Origin: Candidatus Pantoea formicae | Lineage (GTDB): Bacteria > Pseudomonadota > Gammaproteobacteria > Enterobacterales > Enterobacteriaceae | Assembly: GCF_011752625.1 (NCBI RefSeq) | Contig: NZ_VWXD01000005.1 | Coordinates: 186,001-250,000 of the forward strand | DNA: 64,000 nucleotides | Direction of reading: 5' to 3' | Part shown: one piece after another, positions 40,889-50,879 of the stretch | Layout of the letters: every line of letters begins with the position of its first letter | How positions within the stretch are numbered: the stretch's first letter is position 1 | Notes under the pieces: generated by a model | Told to the model about the DNA's origin: nothing | The model's database searches: none | What the model saw: only the letters and a program-made list of their open reading frames with translations | Program-made: the position numbers and the translations under genes

Positions 40889-41038
40889 AGGTTATAGAAA
40901 GGAGTAAAAAACCACATAAAAGTGCTGCTTATTTGATAAGACAGCATAGTTTATAGGGTTTATTATCCTTCCCTTGAATCGACGTGGTGTGTTTGCTGCA
41001 CAGTGCAGGATGCCAGCGCCACTTTTGATGAGTAAGCA

Positions 41039-41488
41039 ATGAGTATGTCAACAACCACAGAAGTCATCGCCCACCACTGGGCATTTATCGTCTTTATTGT
41101 TATCGCTTTTGGCCTGTGCGCCTTTATGTTGACCGGCGGCTGGTTGTTAGGGGGGCGCGCCCGAGCGCGTCACAAAGACACCCCATTTGAATCGGGTATC
41201 GAGTCCGTCGGTGATACTCATATTCGCCTCTCCGCTAAATTCTATCTGGTTGCGATGTTCTTCGTTATTTTCGACGTCGAAGCCCTCTATTTATACGCAT
41301 GGTCGACATCTATCCGCGAAAGTGGCTGGGTCGGCTTTGTCGAAGCCGCAATTTTCATTTTGGTGCTATTGGCAGGCCTGGTTTATCTGGTGCGCATTGG
41401 TGCGCTGGATTGGGCACCTGCGCGTCGTCGCGTGGTGGTCAAATCAATCCCGGTCAGTCACAACCACACCAACCCTCATAAGCAGTAA
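41039..41488 (+). CDS. nuoA: NADH:quinone oxidoreductase subunit A
   Basis: Membrane subunit of complex I, 149 residues with three membrane segments (AFIVFIVIAFGLCAFML; FYLVAMFFVIFDVEALYLYAW; GFVEAAIFILVLLAGLVYLV). The conserved FESGIESVG loop and FDVEALYLYAW acidic segment are present. It is the first gene of the operon, 653 bp downstream of lrhA. The C-terminal tail (KSIPVSHNHTNPHKQ) differs from E. coli. Confidence 0.97.
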   Translation: MSMSTTTEVIAHHWAFIVFIVIAFGLCAFMLTGGWLLGGRARARHKDTPFESGIESVGDTHIRLSAKFYLVAMFFVIFDVEALYLYAWSTSIRESGWVGFVEAAIFILVLLAGLVYLVRIGALDWAPARRRVVVKSIPVSHNHTNPHKQ

Positions 41489-41503
41489 AAGCGAGGCAAT
41501 AAG

Positions 41504-42184
41504 ATGGACTACACGCTGACACGCGTAGACCCGAACGGCGGCGGCGATAACGATCGTTATCCGCTGCAGAAACAGGAGATTGTTACCGATCCTCTGGAGC
41601 AGCACGTTCATCGCAGCGTCTACATGGGCAAGCTCGAGCACGCCCTGCATGACATGGTGAACTGGGGTCGTAAGAACTCTCTCTGGCCGTATAACTTCGG
41701 CCTTTCCTGTTGCTACGTGGAAATGACCACGTCATTCACTGCGGTGCATGACGTGGCGCGTTTTGGTGCGGAAGTTATGCGTGCCTCTCCGCGTCAGGCT
41801 GACTTTATGGTGATCGCCGGTACGCCTTTTACCAAAATGGCGCCGGTTATTCAGCGTTTGTATGACCAGATGCTGGAGCCGAAATGGGTGATCTCCATGG
41901 GCGCTTGTGCGAACTCGGGCGGCATGTACGACATCTATTCTGTGGTGCAAGGCGTGGATAAATTCCTGCCAGTTGATGTGTATATCCCAGGTTGCCCGCC
42001 ACGCCCTGAAGCCTATATGCAAGCGCTGCTGCTGCTGCGTGAATCCATTGGCAAAGAGCGTCGCCCGCTTTCATGGGTGGTCGGCGATCAGGGTGTTTAT
42101 CGCGCCAATATGCAGCCAGAGCGTGAAAGAAAGCGCGGTGAGCGTATTGCCGTCACCAACCTGAGAACACCAGACGAAGTTTAA
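41504..42184 (+). CDS. nuoB: NADH:quinone oxidoreductase subunit B (cluster N2)
   Basis: Peripheral-arm subunit of 226 residues carrying the terminal [4Fe-4S] cluster N2, which passes electrons to quinone. The four ligands are present: the tandem Cys-Cys in FGLSCCYVEM, the Cys in SMGACANSGGMYD and the Cys in IPGCPPRPEAYM. The protein has an insertion relative to E. coli (220 aa) near HRSVYMGKLEHALHDMVNWGRK. GAGG lies upstream of the ATG. Confidence 0.97.
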   Translation: MDYTLTRVDPNGGGDNDRYPLQKQEIVTDPLEQHVHRSVYMGKLEHALHDMVNWGRKNSLWPYNFGLSCCYVEMTTSFTAVHDVARFGAEVMRASPRQADFMVIAGTPFTKMAPVIQRLYDQMLEPKWVISMGACANSGGMYDIYSVVQGVDKFLPVDVYIPGCPPRPEAYMQALLLLRESIGKERRPLSWVVGDQGVYRANMQPERERKRGERIAVTNLRTPDEV

Positions 42185-42300
42185 GCTACCCGTACACGGA
42201 TGGCATATCGGCCGCAGCAGAACATCACAATTTAATGTGCGCCGCCATCCTGACGCCTTCTTTTGAGTGCCTGATTACAGGCCGGAATGGTGAGTAACGT

Positions 42301-44100
42301 ATGACAGATTTAACCACGCAAGATCTCGCACAGCCTGCATGGCAAACCCGCGATCACCTGGACGATCCAGTGGTCGGCGAGCTGCGTAACCGCTTTGGGC
42401 CGGATGCCTTTACCGTTCAGGCCACCCGCACCGGTATTCCGGTCGTCTGGGTGAAGCGTGAACAGTTACTGGAAATTGTCGAATTCCTGCGTAAGCTGCC
42501 GAAGCCGTACGTCATGCTCTATGACTTACACGGTTTCGATGAGCGTTTACGTACTAACCGCGCTGGTTTGCCCGCCGCGGATTTTTCCGTTTTCTACCAC
42601 CTGCTTTCCATTGAACGCAACCGCGACATCATGCTCAAGGTGGCGTTGTCTGAAAACGATCTGAATGTGCCGACCATCACCAAGATGTTCGCCAATGCCA
42701 ACTGGTATGAGCGCGAAACTTGGGAGATGTTTGGCATCACCTTTAATGGTCACCCGCACCTGACGCGCATCATGATGCCGCAGACTTGGGAAGGCCATCC
42801 GCTGCGTAAAGATTATCCGGCGCGTGCCACTGAGTTCGATCCGTTCGAATTGACCAAGCAGAAAGAAGATCTGGAGATGGAGGCGTTAACCTTCAAGCCT
42901 GAAGATTGGGGCATGAAGCGCAGCACCGCCAATGAGGACTTCATGTTCCTCAACCTGGGTCCAAACCACCCCTCTGCGCACGGTGCGTTCCGTATCATCC
43001 TGCAGTTGGATGGCGAAGAGATCGTCGACTGCGTACCCGATGTCGGTTATCACCACCGTGGTGCTGAGAAGATGGGTGAGCGTCAATCCTGGCACAGCTA
43101 CATTCCTTACACCGACCGTATCGAGTATCTCGGCGGTTGTGTGAACGAAATGCCTTATGTGCTGGCAGTGGAAAAATTAGCCGGTATTACCGTGCCGGAT
43201 CGCGTTAACGTGATCCGCGTGATGCTGTCTGAGCTCTTCCGCATCAACAGCCACTTGCTGTACATCTCCACCTTCATTCAGGACGTCGGCGCGATGACGC
43301 CGGTGTTCTTCGCCTTTACCGACCGTCAGAAAATTTATGACGTGGTTGAGGCGATTACCGGTTTCCGTATGCACCCAGCCTGGTTCCGCATCGGCGGTGT
43401 GGCACACGATCTGCCGAAAGGGTGGGAGCGTCTGCTGCGTGAATTCCTCGACTGGATGCCAAAGCGTCTGAAAGAGTATGACAAAGCCGCACTGCGCAAT
43501 ACCGTGTTGATGGGCCGTTCGCAAGGCGTTGCGGCGTACAACATGGACGAAGCGCTGGCGTGGGGAACTACCGGTGCTGGCTTACGTGCCACCGGCCTCG
43601 ATTTTGACGTGCGTAAATGGCGTCCGTATTCAGGCTATGAAAACTTCGATTTTGAGATCCCGGTTGGCGCTGGCATTAGTGATGCCTACACCCGCGTTCA
43701 ACTGAAAATGGAAGAGATGTGGCAGTCACTGCGCATTCTGGAACAGTGCCTGAAAAATATGCCGGAAGGCCCGTTCAAAGCGGATCACCCGCTGACCACG
43801 CCGCCACCGAAAGAGCGCACGCTGCAACACATCGAAACCCTGATCACGCACTTCCTGCAAGTATCGTGGGGCCCGGTAATGCCGGCCAACGAATCCTTCC
43901 AGATGATTGAAGCGACCAAAGGGATCAACAGCTACTACCTGACCAGCGATGGCAGCACCATGAGCTACCGCACCCGCGTGCGTACGCCAAGCTTCCCGCA
44001 TCTGCAGCAGATCCCATCGGTGATCCGCGGCAGCCTGGTATCCGACTTGATCGTATACCTCGGTAGTATCGATTTTGTTATGTCAGACGTGGACCGCTAA
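42301..44100 (+). CDS. nuoCD: NADH:quinone oxidoreductase subunit CD (fused 30/49 kDa)
   Basis: A 599-residue fusion of NuoC (about 1-190) and NuoD (about 200-599), as in other Enterobacterales. The C part contains NWYERETWEMFGITFNGHPHL and the D part LNLGPNHPSAHGAFR, the quinone-site His motif region, GERQSWHSYIPYTDRIEYLGG and RTRVRTPSFPHLQ at the C-terminal end. NuoD forms the quinone pocket with NuoB. A 116-bp gap separates it from nuoB; nuoE begins 2 bp after its stop. Confidence 0.97.
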   Translation: MTDLTTQDLAQPAWQTRDHLDDPVVGELRNRFGPDAFTVQATRTGIPVVWVKREQLLEIVEFLRKLPKPYVMLYDLHGFDERLRTNRAGLPAADFSVFYHLLSIERNRDIMLKVALSENDLNVPTITKMFANANWYERETWEMFGITFNGHPHLTRIMMPQTWEGHPLRKDYPARATEFDPFELTKQKEDLEMEALTFKPEDWGMKRSTANEDFMFLNLGPNHPSAHGAFRIILQLDGEEIVDCVPDVGYHHRGAEKMGERQSWHSYIPYTDRIEYLGGCVNEMPYVLAVEKLAGITVPDRVNVIRVMLSELFRINSHLLYISTFIQDVGAMTPVFFAFTDRQKIYDVVEAITGFRMHPAWFRIGGVAHDLPKGWERLLREFLDWMPKRLKEYDKAALRNTVLMGRSQGVAAYNMDEALAWGTTGAGLRATGLDFDVRKWRPYSGYENFDFEIPVGAGISDAYTRVQLKMEEMWQSLRILEQCLKNMPEGPFKADHPLTTPPPKERTLQHIETLITHFLQVSWGPVMPANESFQMIEATKGINSYYLTSDGSTMSYRTRVRTPSFPHLQQIPSVIRGSLVSDLIVYLGSIDFVMSDVDR

Positions 44101-44102
44101 TT

Positions 44103-44618
44103 ATGCACGATCAACAGATTGCTATTCACACTATCGACCCTGATGAGGTCTTTGTGCTGAGCGAGACCGAGCACCACGCTATCGAGCACGAAAAACACCA
44201 TTACGAAGATGCACGCGCCGCTTCGATTGAAGCGTTGAAGATTGTGCAGAAACAACGTGGTTGGGTGCCAGACGGTGCCATCAATGCCATTGCTGAAGTG
44301 TTGGGCATTCCAGCCAGTGACGTAGAAGGTGTGGCCACGTTTTACAGCCAGATCTACCGCACCCCAGTAGGCCGTCACGTTATTCGTTACTGCGACAGCG
44401 TGGTGTGCCACATCACCGGTTTCCAGGGCATTCAGGCCGCACTTGAGCAGAACCTGAACATCAAGCCGGGCCAGACCACAGCCGATGGCCGTTTTACGTT
44501 GCTGCCGACCTGCTGCCTGGGCAACTGTGATAAGGGCCCAACCATGATGGTGGATGAAGATACCCATGTTCATCTGACGCCGGAAGGCATCGCCAATCTG
44601 CTGGAGCAGTATCAATGA
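44103..44618 (+). CDS. nuoE: NADH:quinone oxidoreductase subunit E (24 kDa)
   Basis: A 171-residue thioredoxin-like subunit binding the [2Fe-2S] cluster N1a. Ligands are visible in CDSVVCHITGF (C-x4-C) and in LPTCCLGNCDKGP. It forms the NADH-dehydrogenase module with NuoF and NuoG. It overlaps nuoF by four bases (ATGA). Confidence 0.97.
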   Translation: MHDQQIAIHTIDPDEVFVLSETEHHAIEHEKHHYEDARAASIEALKIVQKQRGWVPDGAINAIAEVLGIPASDVEGVATFYSQIYRTPVGRHVIRYCDSVVCHITGFQGIQAALEQNLNIKPGQTTADGRFTLLPTCCLGNCDKGPTMMVDEDTHVHLTPEGIANLLEQYQ

Positions 44619-45961
44619 CCATTAAACAGATCATTCGTGCTGCGGAAACCCATCCACTCACCTGGCGTCTGCGTGATGACAAGCAGCCGGTGTGGATTGA
44701 CGAATATCGCAGTAAAAACGGCTATGTCGGGGCGGAAAAAGCCTTAAAAGAATTCAGCCAGGACGAAATCGTTGCGGCAGTGAAAGACTCCGGCCTGAAA
44801 GGTCGCGGCGGCGCAGGTTTTAACACCGGCCTGAAGTGGAGCCTGATGCCGAAAGACGAATCCATGAACATCCGTTACCTGCTGTGTAACGCCGATGAAA
44901 TGGAACCGGGCACCTATAAAGACCGTCTGCTGATGGAGCAAATGCCGCATCAGCTGGTGGAAGGCATGCTGATCAGTGCATTCGCGCTGAAAGCCTACCG
45001 TGGTTACATCTTCTTGCGTGGTGAATACATCGAAGCGGCCGTGCATCTGCGCCGCGCGATTGCCGAAGCCACCGAAGCAGGCTATCTCGGTAAAAACATT
45101 CTCGGCACCGGTTTCGATTTTGAACTGATCGTGCACACCGGTGCTGGACGCTACATCTGTGGTGAAGAGACCGCGCTGATCAACTCACTGGAAGGTCGCC
45201 GCGCAAACCCGCGCTCGAAGCCACCGTTCCCAGCGAGTGCGGGCGTGTGGGGCAAGCCAACCTGCGTCAACAACGTGGAAACCTTGTCCAACGTCCCAGC
45301 CATCTTCCTCAATGGCGTTGACTGGTATAAGAACATCTCAACCAGCGAAGACACCGGCACCAAGATGATGGGCTTCTCTGGACGCGTGAAAAATCCAGGC
45401 GTGTGGGAACTGCCGTTTGGCACCACCGCGCGTGAGATTCTGGAAGATTATGCCGGTGGCATGCGTGATGGCCTGAAGTTTAAAGCCTGGCAGCCAGGCG
45501 GTGCAGGTACTGACTTCCTGACCGATCAACATCTCGACCTGCCAATGGAATTTGCCAGCATTGGTAAAGCCGGTAGCCGTTTAGGTACTGCGCTGGCGAT
45601 GGCGGTCGATCATGAGATTGGTATGGTGTCGCTGGTGCGTAACCTCGAAGAGTTCTTTGCGCGTGAGTCCTGCGGTTGGTGTACGCCATGCCGTGATGGC
45701 TTGCCATGGAGCGTGAAGATCCTGCGTGCGTTGGAGCAGAAAAAAGGCCAGCCGGGTGACATCGAAACCCTGCTGCAACTCTGCCGCCAACTCGGCCCAG
45801 GTAAAACCTTCTGTGCCCACGCACCGGGTGCCGTTGAGCCATTGCAGAGCGCGATTAAATATTTCCGTGAAGAGTTTGAAGCCGGCATTGCGCCGCAGGT
45901 GTTTGGCAATACCCGATCGATCGGTGGTATTCAGCCCAACCTGCTGAAAGCGCGCTGGTAA
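44615..45961 (+). CDS. nuoF: NADH:quinone oxidoreductase subunit F (NADH/FMN site)
   Basis: A 448-residue subunit that oxidises NADH through FMN and passes electrons to cluster N3. NADH/FMN glycine-rich segments are LKGRGGAGFNTGLKWS near 60-75 and HTGAGRYICGEETALINSLEG. N3 ligands lie in RESCGWCTPCRDG and a later Cys in GKTFCAHAPGAVEP. It overlaps nuoE and precedes nuoG by 95 bp, a gap holding small hairpins such as GCTCG / CGAGC. Confidence 0.97.
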   Translation: MTIKQIIRAAETHPLTWRLRDDKQPVWIDEYRSKNGYVGAEKALKEFSQDEIVAAVKDSGLKGRGGAGFNTGLKWSLMPKDESMNIRYLLCNADEMEPGTYKDRLLMEQMPHQLVEGMLISAFALKAYRGYIFLRGEYIEAAVHLRRAIAEATEAGYLGKNILGTGFDFELIVHTGAGRYICGEETALINSLEGRRANPRSKPPFPASAGVWGKPTCVNNVETLSNVPAIFLNGVDWYKNISTSEDTGTKMMGFSGRVKNPGVWELPFGTTAREILEDYAGGMRDGLKFKAWQPGGAGTDFLTDQHLDLPMEFASIGKAGSRLGTALAMAVDHEIGMVSLVRNLEEFFARESCGWCTPCRDGLPWSVKILRALEQKKGQPGDIETLLQLCRQLGPGKTFCAHAPGAVEPLQSAIKYFREEFEAGIAPQVFGNTRSIGGIQPNLLKARW

Positions 45962-46056
45962 TCAGCCGCCGTACACGGAATTCACCCTGAGCCTTTACGG
46001 CTTGGGGGACAGAATTAGATGTTTAACGCTCGTCTTAGGGCGAGCCTTACGGAAGC

Positions 46057-48789
46057 ATGTTCACTATGGCTACAATCCATGTAGACGGTAAAGAATATGA
46101 TGTGAACGGAGCGGACAACCTGTTGCAGGCGTGTCTCTCTCTGGGCCTTGATATTCCTTATTTTTGCTGGCATCCGGCGTTGGGAAGCGTCGGTGCCTGC
46201 CGCCAGTGCGCGGTGAAGCAATTCCAGAATGCCGAAGATACCCGCGGTCGTCTTGTTATGTCCTGCATGACGCCGGCGTCAGACGGCACCTTTATATCCA
46301 TCGACGATGGCGAAGCGAAAGAGTTTCGTGAAAGCGTGGTGGAGTGGCTGATGACCAACCACCCGCATGACTGCCCAGTCTGTGAAGAGGGCGGTAACTG
46401 CCATCTGCAAGATATGACGGTCATGACGGGCCACAGTTTCCGTCGTTATCGCTTCACCAAACGTACGCACCAGAATCAGGATCTCGGCCCGTTCATTTCG
46501 CATGAAATGAACCGCTGTATTGCCTGCTATCGCTGCGTGCGTTACTACAAAGATTATGCTGATGGCAAAGATCTCGGCGTTTACGGTGCCCACGACAACG
46601 TGTATTTCGGTCGTCCGGAAGATGGCACGCTGGAGAGCGAATTCTCCGGTAACCTGGTCGAAATCTGCCCGACCGGCGTATTCACGGATAAAACCCACTC
46701 AGAACGCTATAACCGTAAATGGGATATGCAGTTCGCGCCAAGTATCTGCCAGCAGTGCAGCGTGGGTTGTAACACCAGCCCAGGCGAGCGTTATGGTGAA
46801 CTGCGTCGTATCGAAAACCGTTACAACGGTACCGTAAACCACTACTTCCTGTGTGACCGCGGTCGCTTCGGTTACGGCTATGTAAACCGCAAAGATCGTC
46901 CACGTCATCCAGTACAGAAACGCGGTAACGATTGGGTCAGCCTCAATGCTGAACAAGCAGTGAATGCGGCGGCTGACGTACTGCGTCAGGCGAAGCGTGT
47001 GATCGGGATTGGATCACCGCGTGCCAGTATTGAAAGCAACTTTGCGCTGCGTGAACTCGTCGGCGCGGAAAACTTCTCCACCGGTATGCCTGCGAGTGAG
47101 CAAGCTCGTGTTGAGTTGATGCTGAAAGTCTTGCAGGAAGGCGGTATCTATACGCCTTCGTTGCGTGAAATTGAAAGCTACGATGCGGTATTGGTGCTGG
47201 GTGAAGACCTTACTCAGGTCGGTGCGCGTGTCGCGCTGTCTGTTCGTCAGGCCGTTAAAGGCAAAGCCCGTGAAATGGCTGCCGCGCAGAAAGTGGCTGA
47301 CTGGCAAATCGCAGCAATCCTGAACATCGGTCAGCACGCCAAACATCCTCTGTTTGTTACCAACGTGGATGAAACCCGTCTTGATGATATCGCCGCGTGG
47401 AGCTATCGCGCACCGGTGGAAGATCAGGCGCGTCTTGGCTTTGCGATTGCTAACGCGCTGGATGAAACGGCTCCGGTAGTGAGCGGCTTCGACAGCAAGC
47501 TGAACGGCAAGCTGGATGTGGTGGTACAGGCGTTAGCCGGTGCGAAAAAACCACTGATTATTTCCGGTACCCACTCTGGCAGCATCGCCATGATTGAAGC
47601 GGCAGCCAACGTGGCGAAAGCGCTGAAAGGTCGCGGTGCCGATGTCGGTATCACCTTCCTTGCAGGTGCAGCCAACAGCTTTGGTCTCGGCCTGATGGGT
47701 GGCCAGTCACTGGACAGCGCACTGCAACAGCTGGATAAAGGCGAAGCGGAAGCGCTGGTGGTGCTAGAAAACGATCTTTATCGCCACGCACCGAAAGCCA
47801 CCGTGGATGCGGCATTGCATAACACTGCACATGTGATTGTGGTTGATCATCAGCGTACCGCCACGCTGGAGAAAGCCGGTCTGGTGCTCTCCACGGCGAG
47901 TTTCGCCGAGAGCGACGGTACCTCAATCAACCAGGAAGGCCGCGCACAGCGCTTCTTCCAGGTTTACGATCCGGCTTACTACGACCACAGCATTGTGATG
48001 CTGGAGAGCTGGCGCTGGCTGCACTCGCTGCACAGCACCGTCGAAAGCCGCCAGATCGACTGGACGCTGCTGGATCACGTGATTGACGCCACCGTTACGG
48101 CGCTGCCACAGCTGAAAGGCATCAAAGATGCTGCTCCAGATGCCAGCTTCCGTATTCGTGGTCAGAAACTGGCGCGTTCACCGCACCGTAACAGTGGCCG
48201 TACCGCGATGCGTGCCAATATCAGCGTGCACGAACCGCGTCAGCCGCAGGATAAAGACACCATGTTTGCCTTCTCAATGGAAGGTAACAACCAACCAAGC
48301 GCACCGCGTTCGCAGATTCCATTCGCCTGGGCACCAGGCTGGAACTCCCCGCAAGCATGGAACAAGTTCCAGGCTGAAGTTGGTGGCAAACTGCGTCACG
48401 GCGATCCGGGTGTGCGTCTGTTTGAAGCGAGCGAAGGATCACTGCCGTGGTTCACCGCCGTGCCAGAAAGCTTTGTTGAAGGCAGCCAATATCGTGTTGC
48501 GCCTTACTATCAGCTGTTCGGTAGTGAAGAAATGACTCAGCGTTCGCCGACCTTCCAGAAGCGTATGTCGCCAGCCACATTGGTGATTAACCCGGCTGAT
48601 GCGGAGAAACTGGGCGTCAACAACGGCTCTGCGGTTGAACTGGTCTGTGCCGGTGAAACGCTGCGTCTGCCAGTACGCTTCTCAACTTCCCTGCAAGCAG
48701 GGCAGGTGGGTCTGCCGCTGGGTATGCCAGGTGTGCCGCCGTTCCTCTCAGGTGCGCAAGTTGACAAACTGCAGGAGGCTGCACAATGA
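46057..48789 (+). CDS. nuoG: NADH:quinone oxidoreductase subunit G
   Basis: A 910-residue iron-sulfur subunit. The N-terminal ferredoxin domain (HPALGSVGACRQCAVKQF; later MSCMTP) binds N1b. The NPHDCPVCEEGGNC-type region (HPHDCPVCEEGGNCHLQD) binds N5 with a histidine ligand. CIACYRCVRYYKD and EICPTG bind N4. SICQQCSVGCN plus a distal Cys in YFLCDRGRFG forms the extra N7 site known in E. coli. The rest is a molybdopterin-oxidoreductase-like domain without cofactor. The ATG is at 46057 (MFTMATIHVDG). Confidence 0.97.
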   Translation: MFTMATIHVDGKEYDVNGADNLLQACLSLGLDIPYFCWHPALGSVGACRQCAVKQFQNAEDTRGRLVMSCMTPASDGTFISIDDGEAKEFRESVVEWLMTNHPHDCPVCEEGGNCHLQDMTVMTGHSFRRYRFTKRTHQNQDLGPFISHEMNRCIACYRCVRYYKDYADGKDLGVYGAHDNVYFGRPEDGTLESEFSGNLVEICPTGVFTDKTHSERYNRKWDMQFAPSICQQCSVGCNTSPGERYGELRRIENRYNGTVNHYFLCDRGRFGYGYVNRKDRPRHPVQKRGNDWVSLNAEQAVNAAADVLRQAKRVIGIGSPRASIESNFALRELVGAENFSTGMPASEQARVELMLKVLQEGGIYTPSLREIESYDAVLVLGEDLTQVGARVALSVRQAVKGKAREMAAAQKVADWQIAAILNIGQHAKHPLFVTNVDETRLDDIAAWSYRAPVEDQARLGFAIANALDETAPVVSGFDSKLNGKLDVVVQALAGAKKPLIISGTHSGSIAMIEAAANVAKALKGRGADVGITFLAGAANSFGLGLMGGQSLDSALQQLDKGEAEALVVLENDLYRHAPKATVDAALHNTAHVIVVDHQRTATLEKAGLVLSTASFAESDGTSINQEGRAQRFFQVYDPAYYDHSIVMLESWRWLHSLHSTVESRQIDWTLLDHVIDATVTALPQLKGIKDAAPDASFRIRGQKLARSPHRNSGRTAMRANISVHEPRQPQDKDTMFAFSMEGNNQPSAPRSQIPFAWAPGWNSPQAWNKFQAEVGGKLRHGDPGVRLFEASEGSLPWFTAVPESFVEGSQYRVAPYYQLFGSEEMTQRSPTFQKRMSPATLVINPADAEKLGVNNGSAVELVCAGETLRLPVRFSTSLQAGQVGLPLGMPGVPPFLSGAQVDKLQEAAQ

Positions 48790-49763
48790 GCTGGCTGACA
48801 CCGGACGTTATCGACATCCTCATCCAGATCCTGAAAACCATTGTGATTCTGCTGGTGGTGGTGGGTTGTGGTGCCTTTATGAGTTTCGCCGAGCGTCGTC
48901 TGCTCGGCTTATGGCAGAACCGTTATGGACCGAACCGTGTTGGCTGGGGCGGCTCGCTGCAGCTTGCGGCTGACATGATCAAAATGTTCTTTAAAGAGGA
49001 CTGGGTTCCGCCGTTTACCGATCGCTTCATCTTTACCCTGGCACCGGTTATTGCCTTTGTCTCGCTGCTGCTGGCGTTTGCCATCGTGCCGGTTTCGCCG
49101 ACCTGGATGGTCACAGACCTGAATATCGGTCTGCTGTTCTTCCTGATGATGGCGGGTCTGGCCGTTTACGCCGTGCTGTTCGCCGGTTGGTCGAGTAATA
49201 ACAAATACTCGCTGCTGGGTGCGATGCGTGCGTCGGCGCAGACGCTGAGCTACGAAGTGTTCCTTGGCCTGTCGTTGATGGGTGTGGTGGCGCAAGCCGG
49301 TTCATTCAATATGAACGCCATCGTCGAGAGCCAGGCGCACTTGTGGAACATCATTCCGCAGTTCTTCGGTTTCATCACCTTCTGCATCGCGGGCGTTGCG
49401 GTTTGTCACCGTCATCCGTTTGACCAGCCAGAAGCCGAACAGGAACTGGCTGACGGTTACCACATCGAATACGCCGGTATGAAGTTCGGCCTGTTCTTCG
49501 TCGGTGAATACGTGGCGATCACCACCGTTTCAGCGCTGATTGTGACGCTGTTCTTCGGTGGCTGGCATGGTCCATTCCTGCCGCCATTCATCTGGTTCGC
49601 GCTGAAAACGGCGTTCTTCATGGTGATGTTTATCCTGATTCGTGCTGCGCTGCCGCGTCCACGTTATGACCAGGTGCTGTCGTTCGGCTGGAAAGTGTGT
49701 CTGCCGTTGACGTTATTGAACCTGCTGGCGACCGCCGCAGTGATTCTGTACAGCGCGCAGTAA
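48786..49763 (+). CDS. nuoH: NADH:quinone oxidoreductase subunit H
   Basis: A 325-residue membrane subunit (ND1 homologue) that forms part of the quinone-access channel. About eight hydrophobic segments are visible, with FAERRLLGLWQNRYGPNRVGW, DVPF-type loop replaced by the family segment HPFDQPEAEQELADGYHIEY, and RAALPRPRYDQVLSFGWKVCLP. It overlaps nuoG by four bases. Confidence 0.97.
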   Translation: MSWLTPDVIDILIQILKTIVILLVVVGCGAFMSFAERRLLGLWQNRYGPNRVGWGGSLQLAADMIKMFFKEDWVPPFTDRFIFTLAPVIAFVSLLLAFAIVPVSPTWMVTDLNIGLLFFLMMAGLAVYAVLFAGWSSNNKYSLLGAMRASAQTLSYEVFLGLSLMGVVAQAGSFNMNAIVESQAHLWNIIPQFFGFITFCIAGVAVCHRHPFDQPEAEQELADGYHIEYAGMKFGLFFVGEYVAITTVSALIVTLFFGGWHGPFLPPFIWFALKTAFFMVMFILIRAALPRPRYDQVLSFGWKVCLPLTLLNLLATAAVILYSAQ

Positions 49764-49774
49764 GGGGTTTTGAG

Positions 49775-50317
49775 ATGACTTTAAAAGATATTGTCGTTGG
49801 CTTCGGCACGACAGTGCGCAGTATCTGGATGATAGGCATGCACGCCTTCGCCAAGCGCGAAACCCAGATGTATCCAGAAGAGCCGGTATATCTGCCGCCG
49901 CGCTACCGTGGTCGTATCGTGCTGACGCGCGATCCCGACGGTGAAGAGCGTTGCGTTGCCTGTAACCTTTGTGCGGTAGCCTGCCCAGTGGGTTGTATCT
50001 CACTGCAGAAAGCGGAAACGGTTGATGGTCGTTGGTATCCGGAGTTCTTCCGCATCAACTTCTCACGCTGCATCTTCTGCGGCCTGTGCGAAGAAGCCTG
50101 CCCGACCACGGCGATTCAGCTGACCCCCGATTTCGAGTTGGGTGAGTTCAAGCGTCAGGATCTGGTGTACGAGAAGCAGGACTTGCTGATTTCCGGTCCG
50201 GGTAAATATCCGGAGTACAACTTCTATCGCATGGCGGGTATGGCGATCGACGGGAAAGAGAAAGGCGAAGCGGAAAACGAAGCCAAGCCAATCGACGTCA
50301 AAAGCTTGTTACCTTAA
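49775..50317 (+). CDS. nuoI: NADH:quinone oxidoreductase subunit I
   Basis: A 180-residue ferredoxin-like subunit with two [4Fe-4S] motifs: CVACNLCAVACPVGC (N6a/N6b ligands) and CIFCGLCEEACPT. The longer open frame starts inside nuoH; ATG 49775 with GGGGTTTTGAG upstream gives the family start MTLKDIVVGFGTTVRSIWM. It connects NuoG to the N2 cluster in NuoB. nuoJ follows after 10 bp. Confidence 0.97.
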   Translation: MTLKDIVVGFGTTVRSIWMIGMHAFAKRETQMYPEEPVYLPPRYRGRIVLTRDPDGEERCVACNLCAVACPVGCISLQKAETVDGRWYPEFFRINFSRCIFCGLCEEACPTTAIQLTPDFELGEFKRQDLVYEKQDLLISGPGKYPEYNFYRMAGMAIDGKEKGEAENEAKPIDVKSLLP

Positions 50318-50327
50318 GGAGCCAGGT

Positions 50328-50879
50328 ATGGAATTTGCGTTTTATCTTTGCGGACTGGTGGCGGTGCTGACGACATTACGCGTCATCACGCACACCAATC
50401 CGGTACATGCGCTGCTGTACCTGATTGTTTCGCTGCTTTCGATTGCGGGTGTGTTCTTCTCGATGGGCGCCTACTTTGCCGGTGCGCTGGAGATCATCGT
50501 TTACGCCGGTGCCATTATGGTGCTGTTCGTGTTCGTGGTGATGATGCTGAACCTGGGCAAAACCCAGCAGGACCAAGAGCGTGAGTGGCTGAAGCCTTCG
50601 CTGTGGATTGGGCCTGGCATCGTCTCCCTGTTGCTGCTGGTAGTGATGATTTACGCCATCAGCACCGCGCACGATCAGGGTATCGATGGCACCGTCATCG
50701 ATGCGAAAGCGGTCGGTATCAGTCTGTTTGGTCCTTACGTACTGGCGGTTGAGCTGGCGTCAATGCTGCTGTTGGCCGGTCTGGTGGTGGCCTTCCATAT
50801 CGGACGTGAAGAGCGTCAGGGCGAAGTGCTGAGCAATCGCCATGCTGATGCACATGCGAATAAGGAGGATCACGCATGA
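50328..50879 (+). CDS. nuoJ: NADH:quinone oxidoreductase subunit J
   Basis: A 183-residue membrane subunit (ND6 homologue) with about five hydrophobic segments, including YAGAIMVLFVFVVMMLNLG in the pi-bulge helix 3. The C-terminal tail is hydrophilic (GREERQGEVLSNRHADAHANK). AAGGAG precedes the ATG. It overlaps nuoK by four bases. Confidence 0.97.
   Translation: MEFAFYLCGLVAVLTTLRVITHTNPVHALLYLIVSLLSIAGVFFSMGAYFAGALEIIVYAGAIMVLFVFVVMMLNLGKTQQDQEREWLKPSLWIGPGIVSLLLLVVMIYAISTAHDQGIDGTVIDAKAVGISLFGPYVLAVELASMLLLAGLVVAFHIGREERQGEVLSNRHADAHANKEDHA

Noticed and set aside
41822..41836. NuoB reads GTPFTKMAP where E. coli has GTCFTKMAP, suggesting a lost cluster ligand
   Set aside because: Counting along the E. 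coli protein, that Cys is residue 102 and is not an N2 ligand. The four ligands (tandem Cys, GACANSGG and PGCPP) are all present here.
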